From: Mycogone perniciosa
Lineage: Eukaryota > Ascomycota > Sordariomycetes > Hypocreales > Hypocreaceae
Assembly (NCBI GenBank): GCA_025331125.1
Contig: JAOALB010000163.1
Location: 51,670 to 115,669 of the forward strand
Direction of reading: 5' to 3'
DNA: 64,000 nucleotides
Shown one piece after another: positions 1 to 12,919 of this stretch. The position numbers were made by a program, and so were the translations under genes. How positions within the stretch are numbered: position 1 is the first letter of the stretch; each line of letters begins with the position of its first letter. Below the pieces are notes generated by a model, which saw only the letters and a program-made list of their open reading frames with translations, was not told the DNA's origin and made no database searches.

Positions 1-1880
1 TGATATATATATTCTTTTAGGCATATATATTATTCAATAATAAATATAAAATAGTATTTATTTATTACAAATATTAATTTTATAATTTACCTTATTTATA
101 TATAATATACTTTAAACTATTATATTTTAAATAATCTTATTAATTATACTTGCAGTTTTTATTATAATAAGAATATTATTTTATTAACTTCCTTTTATAC
201 TAAATATTATATTTTTTAAATTTATATCTCTTTAATCTCTATACTTTATAATACTCATTTATAGTTTTAATATTTAATTTAATATTAATAATTCTAAAAT
301 ATTCATACTTTATACGTATAATTTATTTTCTAAAACTATTATAATATTATATTTATAAAATAAAATAAAATGGAAGTTTCATTATAAATATATTATATTT
401 ATATCCTTTGAAAGATATTTTATACATTTATATATAATAGAAGTAATTTAACATATAATATAATATTTACTATAAATAAAGTTATTTATAATATAGTTTC
501 TTTATATATAAAAACATATAGATAGTATTTAGTTAATTTACCTTTTAACCTATTATTTATAAATAGTATATTTTTTAATTTTAAACATAAAATATTATAT
601 AGTAATAATTTGTATTATATAAAGTTATTTTTGTTTTTATTATTGAAATTATTACTTTTAATGCATTTCTTATTATATATAGCAATTTCATTAAAGCATT
701 AAGACTTAATTATAATAATTATTCAGTTTTCAAAAACCTTTTTATTTTTTTTATAAAGTTAAAATTAAAGCTTTATTGTATTATATTATTGAAATATAAT
801 AAATATTTCTTTATTATACTCTATTTCAATATACTTTTAACGGTTTAATATATAAATCTTAATTCATATTCTTTTAATATATTATAAATATTGTTTTCAT
901 TATATTTGAATATACAATAGCTTCTATTATCACATATATTTTAATTAAATAATATATAATTAAAAGCTTTTGCAATTATATTACCTTTTCATTTAAACTT
1001 TAAAATAAACCTTTAAAGTTTATAAATTATTGATTTTCATAAACCTTTATAATCCTCTGAAACGTATGTTGATTTATTATGATTATAATAATATTCTTTG
1101 TTTAACTTTTAATTTAGATTTATTATAAAACTATTATATAAAAATAACATTTATTTCCTTAACTTTCAAAATATAATTTTTAACATATATAATATAATTA
1201 AAGTATTTTCTCCTTTAAATGTCTTATACTTAATAAAATATAAATAATATTGATTTCTTTACTTTCTTTTATTATTTAAAGGATCCTTTTAAATAGATTT
1301 TAATTTTTTTAAAGTATTACTTTTCAATGACTTAATAATTAAAAAACCCTTATTAGTCTTTATATTCAAGTAAATTAAAAACTACATAAAATAATTAGAT
1401 AATTAAATAAAGAATAATCCAAATATTATAATATTATTTTTAAAAAGCTTTAAAGACTATATCTTAATTGACCTTTTTAAATACTTTAAGTATTAATCTT
1501 TTTGAAAGTATAATATAAAATTTAAAGTAAATAAAGTTTAATTTTATAAATTTATAATAATTAGTTATTATTAATAAATTATTATAAAACCTTAATATTT
1601 CTAAGTATTAAGTATTAATAATATTATTTTTATTTTATACAATTAACTTTTATATATTGAAAGGCATCTTTTTATATAAATGTAGGCCTATTTTATTTTA
1701 TTATTTTTATTTTTATTGTTACTTTAATTTATATTATCATTTGTATTATTATTTTACTTTTAATATACGAGTAAAAAGAAAAAGAAGTTTGAAGTTTATT
1801 AAAAGCGAATATTATAAAAATATATTTATAACATTATTTTAAAATTCTTTTATACCATTTCTAAATAACTATTATTAATA
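1..1880 (-). mobile_element. Gypsy-A relic, gag-side interior (reverse)
   Basis: Extremely AT-rich DNA that matches, line by line with only transition-type differences, the reverse-strand gag side of the Gypsy-A copy at about 44340-46686; for example 1-300 resembles 44340-44640 and 1620-1850 resembles 46436-46600. The element would run from right to left and continue beyond the left edge of the window. No frame is open for a meaningful length; a 61-codon open stretch at 1657-1842 consists almost entirely of Phe, Tyr, Ile and Lys, as expected of RIP-degraded DNA, and is not a gene. The assignment rests on comparison within this window only. Confidence 0.7.
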
Positions 1881-2268
1881 TATAATACTTTAAATTAATT
1901 CGCAAAGGATAAATTAAGGTTTATAGGTATATATTAATAAGAAGGTTAACAATAAATATAAAGTTTAATAATATAATTAATATTTTATAGAATCAATATT
2001 TTTAGTAAATATAATTAATTGATCATTATTTAAATAACTATATTAAATAATTAATAAATTAATTATATATATATAAAAGACATTTATATATAATTATTAA
2101 TATTCTGGTAAATATTAATATAATTACTATAATAATTAAATAAATAATTATATATTTTAAAGTAATATATATTAATATTATTACCTTTAGCGTAATAATT
2201 ACTTTTTAATAATTAATTAAACTAATTAATATCCTCTATACCTTTATAACCTAACTTTGGATATAATA
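1881..2268 (-). repeat. Degraded Gypsy-A LTR (reverse)
   Basis: The segment begins with the RIP-eroded form of the reverse LTR end (TATAATACTT for TGTGACGATC) and continues through the LTR landmark 'aaggtttataggt' shared with the LTRs at 16635, 30354 and 46687. The end is placed where 'ggatataata' stands for GGGTCGTGACA. It is the outer LTR of the relic to its left. Bounds are good to about 10 bases. Confidence 0.65.
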
Positions 2269-3001
2269 AAATTATAATAATATAATAATAAAAGTAAAAA
2301 CCTTAATATAAACTATTTTATAAATTTACATTACAATAATTACTTTAACTTTCTATTCTTTAATATATATAGTACCAATAAATTAAGACGTTAAAGTAAA
2401 CTATTATAATAAATAGAAATATATATTAAAAAGGTATTATCTTTAAACCTTTTCAAAGTAGTTTCTTTTATTTTAATTAAAGTAAATAGCTTTAAAATAA
2501 AACAATAATTGTTATTTTAAATCTTTATAGTAATTATAGAATTATTTAAAATCGTACTTTGTTGAATTTATAAAACTATGAAATTTAACCTTATAAAGGC
2601 AATATCCTTTATATTACCTTTTATAGAAAATGGTTATAAAACCTTAAATATAAAAAATAAAAATAAAAGGGAAAATATAATATTATAGAAAGGCTTTTAA
2701 TAACTTTTGAAAATTATTAGTTAAATTTAGAATAATAGTAAAGTATAGTATAGGTATATAAACTGTAAAGGAATAAGTAATTAAACTTAATTTTATGAAA
2801 GAATATACTATAATAGTATTACTATATATATATATAGTTAATATCAAGGAAAAGGTAAGGTTAATAGATTTTAAGCGCCGATATAGTTTAATATATTAGT
2901 TATATAGTATATATATTAGGTTATACTTACCAGATACAAAAAAGGCTTTTTAATATTACTAAATATTCATAAATAATAAACCTTCAATTTATAGAATTTA
3001 G
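2269..3001 (-). mobile_element. Copia-B 5' fragment with LTR (reverse)
   Basis: This stretch matches the gag-side end and outer LTR of the two longer Copia-B elements (about 24130-24770 and 39100-39761). The LTR part runs from about 2733 to 3001 and keeps the landmarks 'ctatatatatatatagttaat' in shortened form and 'agcgccgatatagtttaata'. Only the 5' end of the element is present; it abuts a Gypsy LTR directly on the left, so it is truncated or rearranged. The last 60 bases are heavily diverged. Confidence 0.55.
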
Positions 3002-4640
3002 GAATTCTGTTAAAAGTTATTCCAAACTACAATATTAAAAGCTTTTTTAAAGTATATTAAAATTCATATAATATTTATACTTAATAGATCGTATTATATA
3101 ATTTATTAGATTTTGAAATCTAGTTTATTATTATTTCTATATAAAAGGAAACTTTAAAATACTATTTACAAAGAAATAGGTTTTTTAATATTTAAATATA
3201 AAATCCTTTTACAGTAATGCTTTTAAGCTATTTTTAAAAGAATAGTTTTATATTATAGTATTTACTTAACTTATTATATAAATATAGCTTTTTATAGATA
3301 ATATAATTCCTGTTTATTTATAAAGACAATAAAATCAAATATATTAAGGTTTCCTTTTCAAAAATATATACAAATATTAATAAATAAAATACATGAAGTT
3401 TTGAATTCCTTTAAATTATTTAATAAAGGTTTTAAAGATTTATGTTTTAAACCTTTAATCTAAACCATAAAAGTCTTTACCTCTTTATTACTTTATATAA
3501 AATATAAGTGTAATAAAGAAAGTATATATAATATTAATATATTTCTTTTATTTATAAAGAAATAAAACAATCTTTAACTTTTCTTAATAAAATAAATAAT
3601 GCCCTTAATATTATAATCATTTAATAAATTATATATACTTTTACTTTATTAAAAAGGTTAAAAGTTTTTATAATAAATATCCTTTGAATTTAAGTTGTTT
3701 TAACGATATAATATCATTTATAAAGTTAACTTAAAACTATCTAATGTATTTTTTCATTAATAAAGACTTTTCTTTTTACTTATTATTAATTAAACCTTTT
3801 TATACTATTATTTTAATTAATAAAAGTATTAAATTCCTTTTTTCTTAACAGGTTTTTGTATATCTTTTTAATTTCAATTTATTCCAATTAGTTTTAAATT
3901 AAAGAAAATATAATGTAAAAAGTAAGTATATATTATAAAATAAACGTAATTAGAACTATTAAATACTTAAAGAATATAAAGGTTTAAATTATAGAAATAT
4001 AACCTATTTTAAAGGCTATAGAGTTAATAGTTAAATATATATAAAAACACTATATAATTTAAATAACCTTTCTTAAAATAATATATTAATTATTATTAAA
4101 TTATTTAGTAAATCTTTTCTATTTCTATTAAAAAGTATATATATGATTTTGAAGATTAATATAAACTATTCTATTTTACATAAACTTTTCTATTTTATTT
4201 AAACTTTATTTTATAAATTTTAAGATTTTAAAATAATATAAATATTAAATAAACTAATTATTTAATTAAATAAAATATAGTCTTTCCTTTTATTATATTA
4301 TAAAATAGAATTATAATTAGATATATTTAAAGTTAAATTTATAATCAAATTATAAATATAAATAAGTAAAATGAATTTTATAAAACTTTAAAATGCTATA
4401 AATTATAAATATTTAAAGCTTTAATTTTCCTTGAAAAGTTTAAGCCTTTAAACGTTTTTATTATAAGCTTTTAATAGAGAAACTAAGATATAAAACCATT
4501 TAAAAATACTATGAATATTTTAAATCAAATAAAAAGTTTATTCATAAATATAATAAATAAAACCTTTCTCTTTAATATCCCTTTACAAAAACCTTTTTTC
4601 CTATTTATTTAAATATATAAGAAATAAAGCTTTACTTTTA
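3002..4640. other. AT-rich RIP-degraded DNA, unassigned
   Basis: About 1.6 kb of very AT-rich sequence with frequent TpA and stop codons in every frame. I could not align it convincingly to any of the element families in this window. The composition is the same as the flanking transposon relics, so it is probably another RIP-destroyed repeat, but that is inference. I see no gene in it. Confidence 0.5.
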
Positions 4641-5217
4641 TACGATTTAGTTTAACAGTTATAAGCCCGGTATTGTTTTGCGCGAAATTATCCGATATAC
4701 CTTTAGGTTATAAGTTTAATTCTGTTTTAGAGGAATTAAAATACATTAAGGTTCCCCTTAAAAGGGAATAAGTAAATATATATGGAAAAAGTCCTAGTTT
4801 AACCAGATCTAGGCACTGCAGCTATGGTTAAGGTTAGCAGAAAAAGTCCCCTATACCTTGCCCTTTATATAGGATTACAGGGAATATAGACGCTCTATTC
4901 TAACTATTGCACCTAGGCGGTGTATTATATAGTATATAAGGTTATCTATCTATATATAAAGAATAGGGCTTTACTTTTGCAGAATTTATAGTCTAATAAA
5001 AATCAATAAAAGAAATAAACTTTTATAACCCTTTTTTAATAAAAATAAATTAATATTATTTAAATTAACCCTTTTCCTTTTTTAGATTAAGACTTATTAA
5101 ATAATAATATAAGCTGCCAGCTTTTAATATTTTATTACCTATAAGGGATTTATATAACTAGTTTACTTAATGGATATAAATAATGAAATAAACAAACAAA
5201 TAAACGAAATACTATAG
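4641..5217. other. Intermediate-composition remnant left of Gypsy-A #1
   Basis: Between about 4660 and 5000 the sequence is noticeably less AT-rich than its surroundings, with patches such as 'agatctaggcactgcagc' and 'cctaggcggtg', and then grades back to AT-rich DNA up to the GAGCT target duplication at 5218-5222. No frame is open long enough to identify a protein. Because this is the left shoulder of the Gypsy-A #1 insertion, it is the ancestral left neighbour of the gene island that resumes at 12920, and may be the RIP-damaged remainder of it. Confidence 0.4.
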
Positions 5218-5222
5218 GAGCT

Positions 5223-5598
5223 TGTTATAACCCGACCAGGCCAAGGCCCGGGTCCAGAGGAATATCGGAACAATAGGCCAATAGGAATATAATTACTAGG
5301 GTATATACTAAATCGCTAATAATTAAGGATATATATAAGTAATTATAAACCTTAAATTATTAGGAATATAGCTATATTCCCTAATAATTATTATAACTCT
5401 CCTTTATATATATATAGCTGGCTTATTATTTATTTAATATAGTTACTTAAACAGTCGTTAATAATTGCATTTACTAGAACTACCTGTTTTATAGAATTAT
5501 AGTTATATTACCCTGCTTAATATTTATCTTCAACCTCCCTATTAATATAAACCTATAAACTTTAGTTTATCTTTTAAGAATTAACCCAGGTTATTATA
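5223..5598 (+). repeat. 5' LTR of Gypsy-A #1
   Basis: Begins TGTTATAACCCGACC, the RIP-changed form of the TGTCACGACCCGACC preserved at 63926, and ends with TTATTATA, standing for the TCGTCACA preserved at 12907-12914. The length equals that of the 3' LTR. It is fully RIP-degraded over its whole length, unlike the 3' partner. Confidence 0.92.
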
Positions 5599-5699
5599 TA
5601 TTAACGACTTTTATTTAAAAGGCTACTGAAAGTTTTAAGCAATGTTGCAAGTATATCTGCTATAGTATCCTTTTTTAATAACCCCAACACTTAACCTTT

Positions 5700-7100
5700 T
5701 ATCCTACCTTTTCTCTAAAGGTAGGATAATAATAAAGATAATAATATAAATAAAAGTAAAGATAAAGATAAAATTAATAAAATAAAATAACTTTACATTT
5801 ATATAAAAGAAGCCTTTTAATATATTAAACTTAATTATATAAAATAGGAATAGTACTATTAATATTTAATTACTAAAAACGCTAAACTTTAATAAATAAT
5901 TTACTAATAGTAAACAACTATTCTAAACTTATAAAACTAGGCCTTACCTGCTTTAAACCTTATATTAAACCTTAAAGGGAATTAACCTTTAAAGGACTTA
6001 AAAGAGTTACTTAGAATACAGCCTTTTAAGCCTTTTAATAAAAGTATTATAATACTTTAACTATTTTTTACTTAACTATATAATTAATTTACCTACTTTT
6101 TAACTAGCTTTAATATAAGGATTAATAAAGTTTCTTTAGCTGTTAAATAATTTAAAAGCAATACTTTAAAATAGTTTAAACTTATTTTAAGGGATTTCTG
6201 TAATAATAAAAGTAAAGCTAATAAATAAATATAATTTATATTTACTAGCTATAGCTACTTTAAAGAAAAATTAAAGAATATCTTTAATAATATTAATAAA
6301 GAATATACTGTAAAAAATAAACTTATAAATTTAATTTAAAAAAGAAAATACTTTAACTATACTATATATTTTAAAAACTATACTTTTAAAATTAAATAAA
6401 AAAACTTTACTTTTATTAAATAATTCTATAATAAATTTAAACTAGAAGTTAAAAAGGAAGCCTATAAATTCTTTTATAATAAAAGTATTATTAAGTTTAT
6501 TAAAAAATAAATAAATATAGACAACTTACTTTATAAACTTTACTTAAATATAAGAAAAGAATAATAATAATTTAAATATATTTATAAATATTAAAGATAT
6601 ATAAATTAAAGTAAAAAGTAATAAAGATATATCGCTAGCTTTAATTATAAAAGATTTAATTAAATGGATTTAAATGCTATTTAAAGGGGAAAGGTAAAAG
6701 TTATCTGTTATAACTATAATAAACTAGGATATATTTTAAAAGACTATAAAGCTTTATAAGAACTAAAAACTAATAAAGTTTAAAAGCCTGCGCTAAAACT
6801 TAAATAAAAGGTTAATATAATTTCAAAAATTAGTAATTATATATTATTTAACTAGACTATATACTATAATAATATTTACTTTATTTATAAATCTAATAAA
6901 GATAAAAGTAAATAATACTTAAAATAACTTAAAAAAATATTTATAATAAACTAGAAGGGATATTAATTAAAACCTACATTTTTAATTCTTAAAGGTATAT
7001 TTAAAGAAAATAAAGCAAACAGATATTTACTATACCTAGACAGTTTAATGGAATAAAACTTAAACTCTAGTTATATAAAATTAAATAAAGATAATAGTAT
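5700..7100 (+). pseudogene. Gypsy-A #1 gag remnant with zinc knuckle
   Basis: Gag forms the particle of the retrotransposon and its zinc knuckle binds the element RNA. The knuckle is recognisable at 6706-6747, where 14 codons have the spacing CX2CX4HX4C but read C-Y-N-Y-N-K-L-G-Y-I-L-K-D-Y. Three of the four zinc ligands have become Tyr, exactly what G-to-A (Cys TGC to TAC) and C-to-T (His CAC to TAC) changes produce. The gag side of Gypsy-A #5 (62751-63908) matches this stretch. Stops occur throughout; the limits are approximate. Confidence 0.75.
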
Positions 7101-8339
7101 TTTAAATAAATAAATAATTACTATATTTAATTATCAATATTTTAATTAAATTACTTTAAATAATAAAAAATAAACTAGCAGCAGTAACTGTAATAATAAA
7201 GATAAAGATAATCTTTTATAATATAGACTATTATTATATAATACTATACCTTTAAAACTAGAAAATATACTACCTATAAACAGTAACTTTAAAGGTAAAC
7301 TAAATAAATATTACCTAAACTTATTTAAACGAGTTACTATAAGTATATAGTCAAACAAGATAAATTTATACTTATATAAATAGCTTTATATATAAAATAA
7401 AGCTAATAATAAAATAAATATTAAAGCTATCCTAGTTGCGCTAGATATATATAGAAAAACCTATATATTTTTATATATAAAGAGACTATACTATAAATAA
7501 CTTTACTTATAAAAAGTATTATATTATATCCTAGGCTACTTATATAATATATAAGTATATAATATACTTTTAAAAGAAAGTAAAGTATAATGTATTTCTG
7601 ATTAGAATTTTATTTTATTTTATAGAATAAATATAGGATTATAATATTTTTAAAGAATAGATTATAATTATATAATAGTAAAACTTTAAAATTATTATTA
7701 TTAAACTAGATATTAAAACCTTAAAGGAATATTATTAGCTATAAAGACTTAAAGGATATAAGTTTAAAGGATATTATATTTACTATTAAGAGAAATTAAT
7801 AGAATAGTACTTCTACTATAATAAAAGGTTTAAGTATAATTAATAATACTATTTAAAGTGCAGCAGCTTAAAGTGTATTATATATAAGCGAAATAAATTA
7901 AAAGATTAGCACTTATAATAAACTAATAATACTTTATATTTATTATTAGACTATATATACTGTTAGAAAAATAAATATATTACTTACCTATAAGAAAAAC
8001 CTTAAAAATAGCAATTATAAAAGTATATAAAGTATAAACCTACTTTAAAGGATAAAGAGATTAATTAAATTATACAAAAGCTGTATAAAAACTAATTTAA
8101 CTTTATTACCTATAAAAAAACTACTTATAATAAAAGAAAGTGACATTTACTTTAAAAAACCTTAATTAACTATAAAATTTATGTAAAAAGAAAGGAATTA
8201 AAAAAAAATTAATATTATTTATAAAAAGGCTATAAAGTAATAATTAATAAGCTATATCTTTTAAAATATTAAATAATAAAAGTAATAATAAAGATTTACT
8301 ATATTTTAAACTAAAAATACTAATTAAAGGATATTAACT

Positions 8340-11300
8340 ATATATATTAATAGATAGCAGAGTAATAGGCAATTTTATTATACCTATAACTATAAATCGC
8401 TTATAATTACTTTAAAAAAAGAAAATTAAACTATATTAACTTTATTAAGTAAGAGGAGGAGCTTTTATATATAATAATAAATAAGTTAAATAAAAGATTA
8501 ATTACTTTAAATTTAAGATTACTAAATATAAAAGAGTAGTTCCCTGTAATATAGCAAATATTAATAAATATAATATTATTTTTCGTTATTTTTAGTTAAA
8601 ATGCAATAACTTTAATATTAACAGGGAAAATAGCTAGTTTTATTAGTATAATAATAAACCTTCTTTAGCGATTAAAACTATTAAAAAAGATTTAACTGCA
8701 GGGAAAAAATCCTAGAGTATAAAACCCTTAAATAAGCTAATAAAAAGAACTAAAAAAGTTACCTTTAGTTTAATTATAGAAATAATCTACCTAGGAATAT
8801 AATATAAATAAAGTAAAGGGAAGGATAAATAAATTTAAAAAATAATTGCCTTTTTATAGAAAGCATTGAATAATATTAATGAAATATTTAAAATAAAAAG
8901 CTTTAAAACAGTAGTGTTACTAAAACAACTATAGAATATCTTTAAAGAATACTAAAAGTATAATAAGCTATTTAAGGAAATACTTAATATAAAGCTATTA
9001 GAATATAGTTGATAGGACTATATAATTAAATTTAAAAATAATACCAGCACTATCTTCTATAAAATTTATAATCTAAATAAAAAAAAGCTTAAAAGCTTAT
9101 GCGATTATTTAAATAATATATTAGCTAAAGGATATATTTAACCCTCTTTATTAAAAGCAGGCTATTTTATTATATTTATATTAAAGAAAAAAGGTAAATT
9201 ACAGTTAATTATAAACTATTAATAGTTTAATAAAGCTACTATTAAAGATAAAACTCTACTACTATTAATTATAGAATTATAAAATAGACTATATAGGAAA
9301 AAGTAGTTTATAGCGCTAGATTTTAAAGGCGGTTATAACTTTATTTAAATTAAAGAAAGATATAAATAGATAACTGCCTTTTAAATTAAGTATAGCTTAT
9401 TTATATACTTAATTATACCTTTTAGCTTTATTAACACTCTCGCAATATTTTAAAAAATAATTAATAATATATTAAAAGAGTACTCTAATATCTTTATAAT
9501 TATTCACTTAAACAAAATCTTAATCTTTTTAAATACCTTTAAAGAATATAAAGTATATATTTATAAAGTATTATAAATACTATAAAATACTAAACTATTT
9601 ATAAAACTTAAGAAATGCAAATTCTATATATGGAAAGTTACCTTTTTAAAGTATATTATTACCTTTAAAGAGATTTATATAGATTTATTAAAAATATTAA
9701 TAGTAAAAGACTAGCCTATATTTATAATAGTTAAAGAAGTTTAAAGCTTTTTAAAAGTTGCTAACCATCATTAACAATTTATTAAAAATTATAAAAGTAT
9801 TATATAAACTCTTTATAAACTTCTAAAAAGAAATTAAAAGTTTTTATAAGTATTAAATATATAAAATGCCTTCAATAAATTTAAGCAGCTTATTTTAAAA
9901 AAACCTATCTTTATTATATTTAACTTATTTAAAAAAATAAAAGTCGAAATAAATACTTTTAACTTTACTATAAAAGCTTAATTTAATTAAAAAAATAAAA
10001 TAGTAAATTATACCCTATTACTTTTAATTTTTAAGCACTATATAGTATAGAATTAAACTATCCGATATATAATAAAGAATTCTTTACTATTATTCTTATA
10101 TTTAAAGAATAGCAATATTATTTATTAAAAAGAATATATAAGGTTAAGGTATATATTAACTATAAAAATATTATATATTTCGCGATAGTTTAATAACTCT
10201 TTAAAACGCGAATCTATTATATAAAATACCTTTTAAAATTTAATTGTATTTTAATTTACTAGAAAAGATTTAAAAATAAATAAATAAATGCACTTAGCAG
10301 ATAAATTAACTTTAATTAAAGAAAGATTAAGTATACTAAGCAGATCTTAAAATAAACTTTTAAAAGATATTATTAATAAATAGCATTTTAAGCTATATAT
10401 AAGGTATTTAATAATAATACTATACTTTAATATATTAAAAAGCATTATATTATTTAAGATAATAATAGATTGTTAAAATATATAGAGTTTAATAATAAAG
10501 GAATTTAATAATAAAATAAAAACATTTAAATTTTAAATAAACTAAAAGAATATAGTTATAGAAGTTTATTAATACCTAGTATATAAATGTAAAGGTATTT
10601 GCAAAAGCTGCAAGTAGGTTTAAAGGTATTTTAAGTTTTAAGGATTTAAAAGAATAATGCAAGATATTATTTTTTATTATATAACTTATAAAATAGTTAA
10701 ACCTTTAAAATATAAACTATACAGTAAACTTCAACCTTTACTAATACTAGAATAACTATAAGAGTTAATTTTATTAGACTTTATTATTAAACTATTATTA
10801 TCTATTAAACTAGAAATAAAGATTAAATATAATAATATTTTAATAATTATAGACTAATTTACTAAATACTTTTACTTCCTTTTATATAAGGAAGTAATAG
10901 ATATAGAAATACTAGTTTATATATTTTTGCAATTTATTATAGTTAATTATATTATGCTAGCTAAAAGTATTTTTAATTAAAAATTAACTTTTACATTTAA
11001 ATTCTAATAAGTATTTATAAATTAATTAAGTATAAACTATAAGTTTAATACTATATACTATTTATAGATAAATAGATAGATAAAATGCATTAATTAGGTT
11101 ATTAAAGTTTATTTAAAAAGTTGTATTAACTTTAACTAAAATAATTAAGTAAAGAAGTTATTAATTATATAAATATTCTATAATAGCGATTTTTTAAAGT
11201 TAATTAGACTTAGCTTTATATATATTAACTATACCTTTATACTAGATATATATAAAGCGTTAAAGAAAGGCCTATATATTAATAAAGTATAAATTAAAGC

Positions 11301-11830
11301 TAAAGATATAAAGCAGTTATATAAAGAAATGCAGGTATACCTTTACTTTATATAAAATAAAATAAAGAAGTATATTAATAAATATAAATTAAAGGGACTA
11401 ATCTTTAAAGAGGGAGATATAGTTTATTTATACTATTATTCGCTAATAAAAAAGATTGCGAATATTAAAATCATGCAATTAAGCGATAAATTAAATTTTA
11501 AGAAACTTAGACTTTATTTAATTAAAAAGGTTATTTTAAAAGTTACTTATAAATTTACATTACTAGACAGTACTTAAACTTACTTAATATTTTATATTTT
11601 ACTATTTAAAATAGTATTATAAAATAAATTAAAAAATAGATTAATTATAAATTAAATTAAGGTTTTAGCAGTTAAAAAAGAATATAAAGTCGATAAAGTT
11701 AAGGCTATAAAAGCAGATAACAATAAACGCTAATACCTAGTTAAATAGAAAAACTATAGAGAGGAATATAACTTTTAAGAACCTATATAACATTTAAAGA
11801 ATGCCTTAATAAAACTTTAATACTTCTATT
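8340..11830 (+). pseudogene. Gypsy-A #1 pol remnant: PR-RT-RH-IN-chromodomain
   Basis: This was the polyprotein that copies and integrates the element. Readable landmarks in order are: an aspartic-protease site near 8348-8385 (LIDSRVIGNF, with Gly of D-S-G changed to Arg); the RT entry near 9005-9090; the RT core at 9312-9450 (ALDFKGGYNF, later the eroded 'MPFG' block); the catalytic YLDD eroded to H-L-N-K at 9505-9516; an RNase H strand near 9935-9990; integrase near 10680-10900 (KLQPLLILE and the VDRFTKY block, reading ID-stop-FTKY); and a chromodomain near 11730-11820 (REEYNF-stop-EPI). Several catalytic Asp codons have become Asn or Lys and stops are frequent. The chromodomain defines it as a chromovirus. 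I see no possibility of function. Confidence 0.85.
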
Positions 11831-12538
11831 AAAGTTTAAATCTCCCAGTAAAGGGTTACTAAATATCGCGTTTTAATTAAGTATATCTATATTACTAGAA
11901 GACTAAATATTAATAACAGCCTTTAACTTAGCGCGCTTAAACTTATTTAACTTATCTAATAAATTAACGCTATAATGCAATATCTTAACTCTACGCGACT
12001 ATATTTATAACTGCTGCTCGCGAAAATAACCTAATCGCGCAAAACGTTTATTTATTAAAGCAGTTAACACTATTATCTATTACTGCTATTTTAATAACTA
12101 ATGCTTAATAGCGCGCTCTTTATTTTTAATACACTCCTTTTAGCCGCTAAATAATATATTATAAATATTAAAGATAACCTATAATAAACTAAAGAGGATA
12201 TATATTAGCCGCTAAAAAGATACTATTTCTATTATATATCTTGCCTTAATAGGTATACTCCTTATAACAAAAATAGCCTATAGCTATTTTACAGGAAATA
12301 CTATACTTTTTACAAGATAAATACAGTATAATGAAAATATTAATAGTATTAATAATTAATATAGCTGCAGTATAATTCCGGGAGGATTTAGTAGGTTTAG
12401 AAACCTTTCGCTGTTTTGCAATACTATAAAGTATAGTTAAACAGGAATAAAAAGAAATTAGGAAAAAGAAAACTTATAAAGAAAAGGGATAGCCATATAA
12501 TAGGTCTTAAAGATAAGATTAATGGGAGGGGGATATTG

Positions 12539-12914
12539 TATTATGACCCGACTAGGCTAAGGCCTGGGTCTAGAGGAATATCGGAATAATGGGCTAATAG
12601 GAATATAATTACTAAAGTATATACCGAATCGCTAATAATTAAGGATATATATAAGTAATTATAAACCTTAAATTATTAAAAATATAGCTATATTCTTTAA
12701 TAATTATTATAACTCTCTTTTATATATATACAGCTAGTTTATTATTTATTGAGTATAGTTACTTAAATAGTCGTTAATAATTGCATTTACTAGAACTACC
12801 TGTTTTACAGAATTGTGACTACATTACCCTGCTCAGTATTCATCCTTGACCTCCCTGTCAACATAAACCCACGAACCTCGGTTTATCCCTTGAGAATCAA
12901 CCCTGATCGTCACA
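12539..12914 (+). repeat. 3' LTR of Gypsy-A #1
   Basis: Same length as the 5' LTR. The left two thirds are RIP-degraded, but from about 12790 to the end (CGTCACA at 12908-12914) the sequence has normal composition and preserves many CpA/TpG sites lost in the 5' copy. The RIP boundary therefore lies inside this LTR, at the edge of the gene island. Confidence 0.92.
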
Positions 12915-12919
12915 GAGCT

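Larger units (their letters stand above)
5218..12919 (+). mobile_element. Gypsy-A #1, full-length LTR chromovirus with TSD
   Basis: The element proper is 5223-12914, with 376-bp LTRs at 5223-5598 and 12539-12914 and a perfect 5-bp target duplication GAGCT at 5218-5222 and 12915-12919. A polypurine tract (gggaggggg, about 12524-12532) precedes the 3' LTR. The order gag with zinc knuckle, protease, reverse transcriptase, RNase H, integrase, chromodomain is that of Ty3/Gypsy chromoviruses. All frames are interrupted by RIP-type stops, so the element is dead. The two LTRs differ almost only by transitions, and the 3' LTR is much less mutated in its last 120 bases, next to the gene island. Confidence 0.92.

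Noticed and set aside
1657..1842. Small open frame of 61 codons
   Set aside because: Composed of AT-only codons within a gag relic that has better preserved counterparts without this frame.
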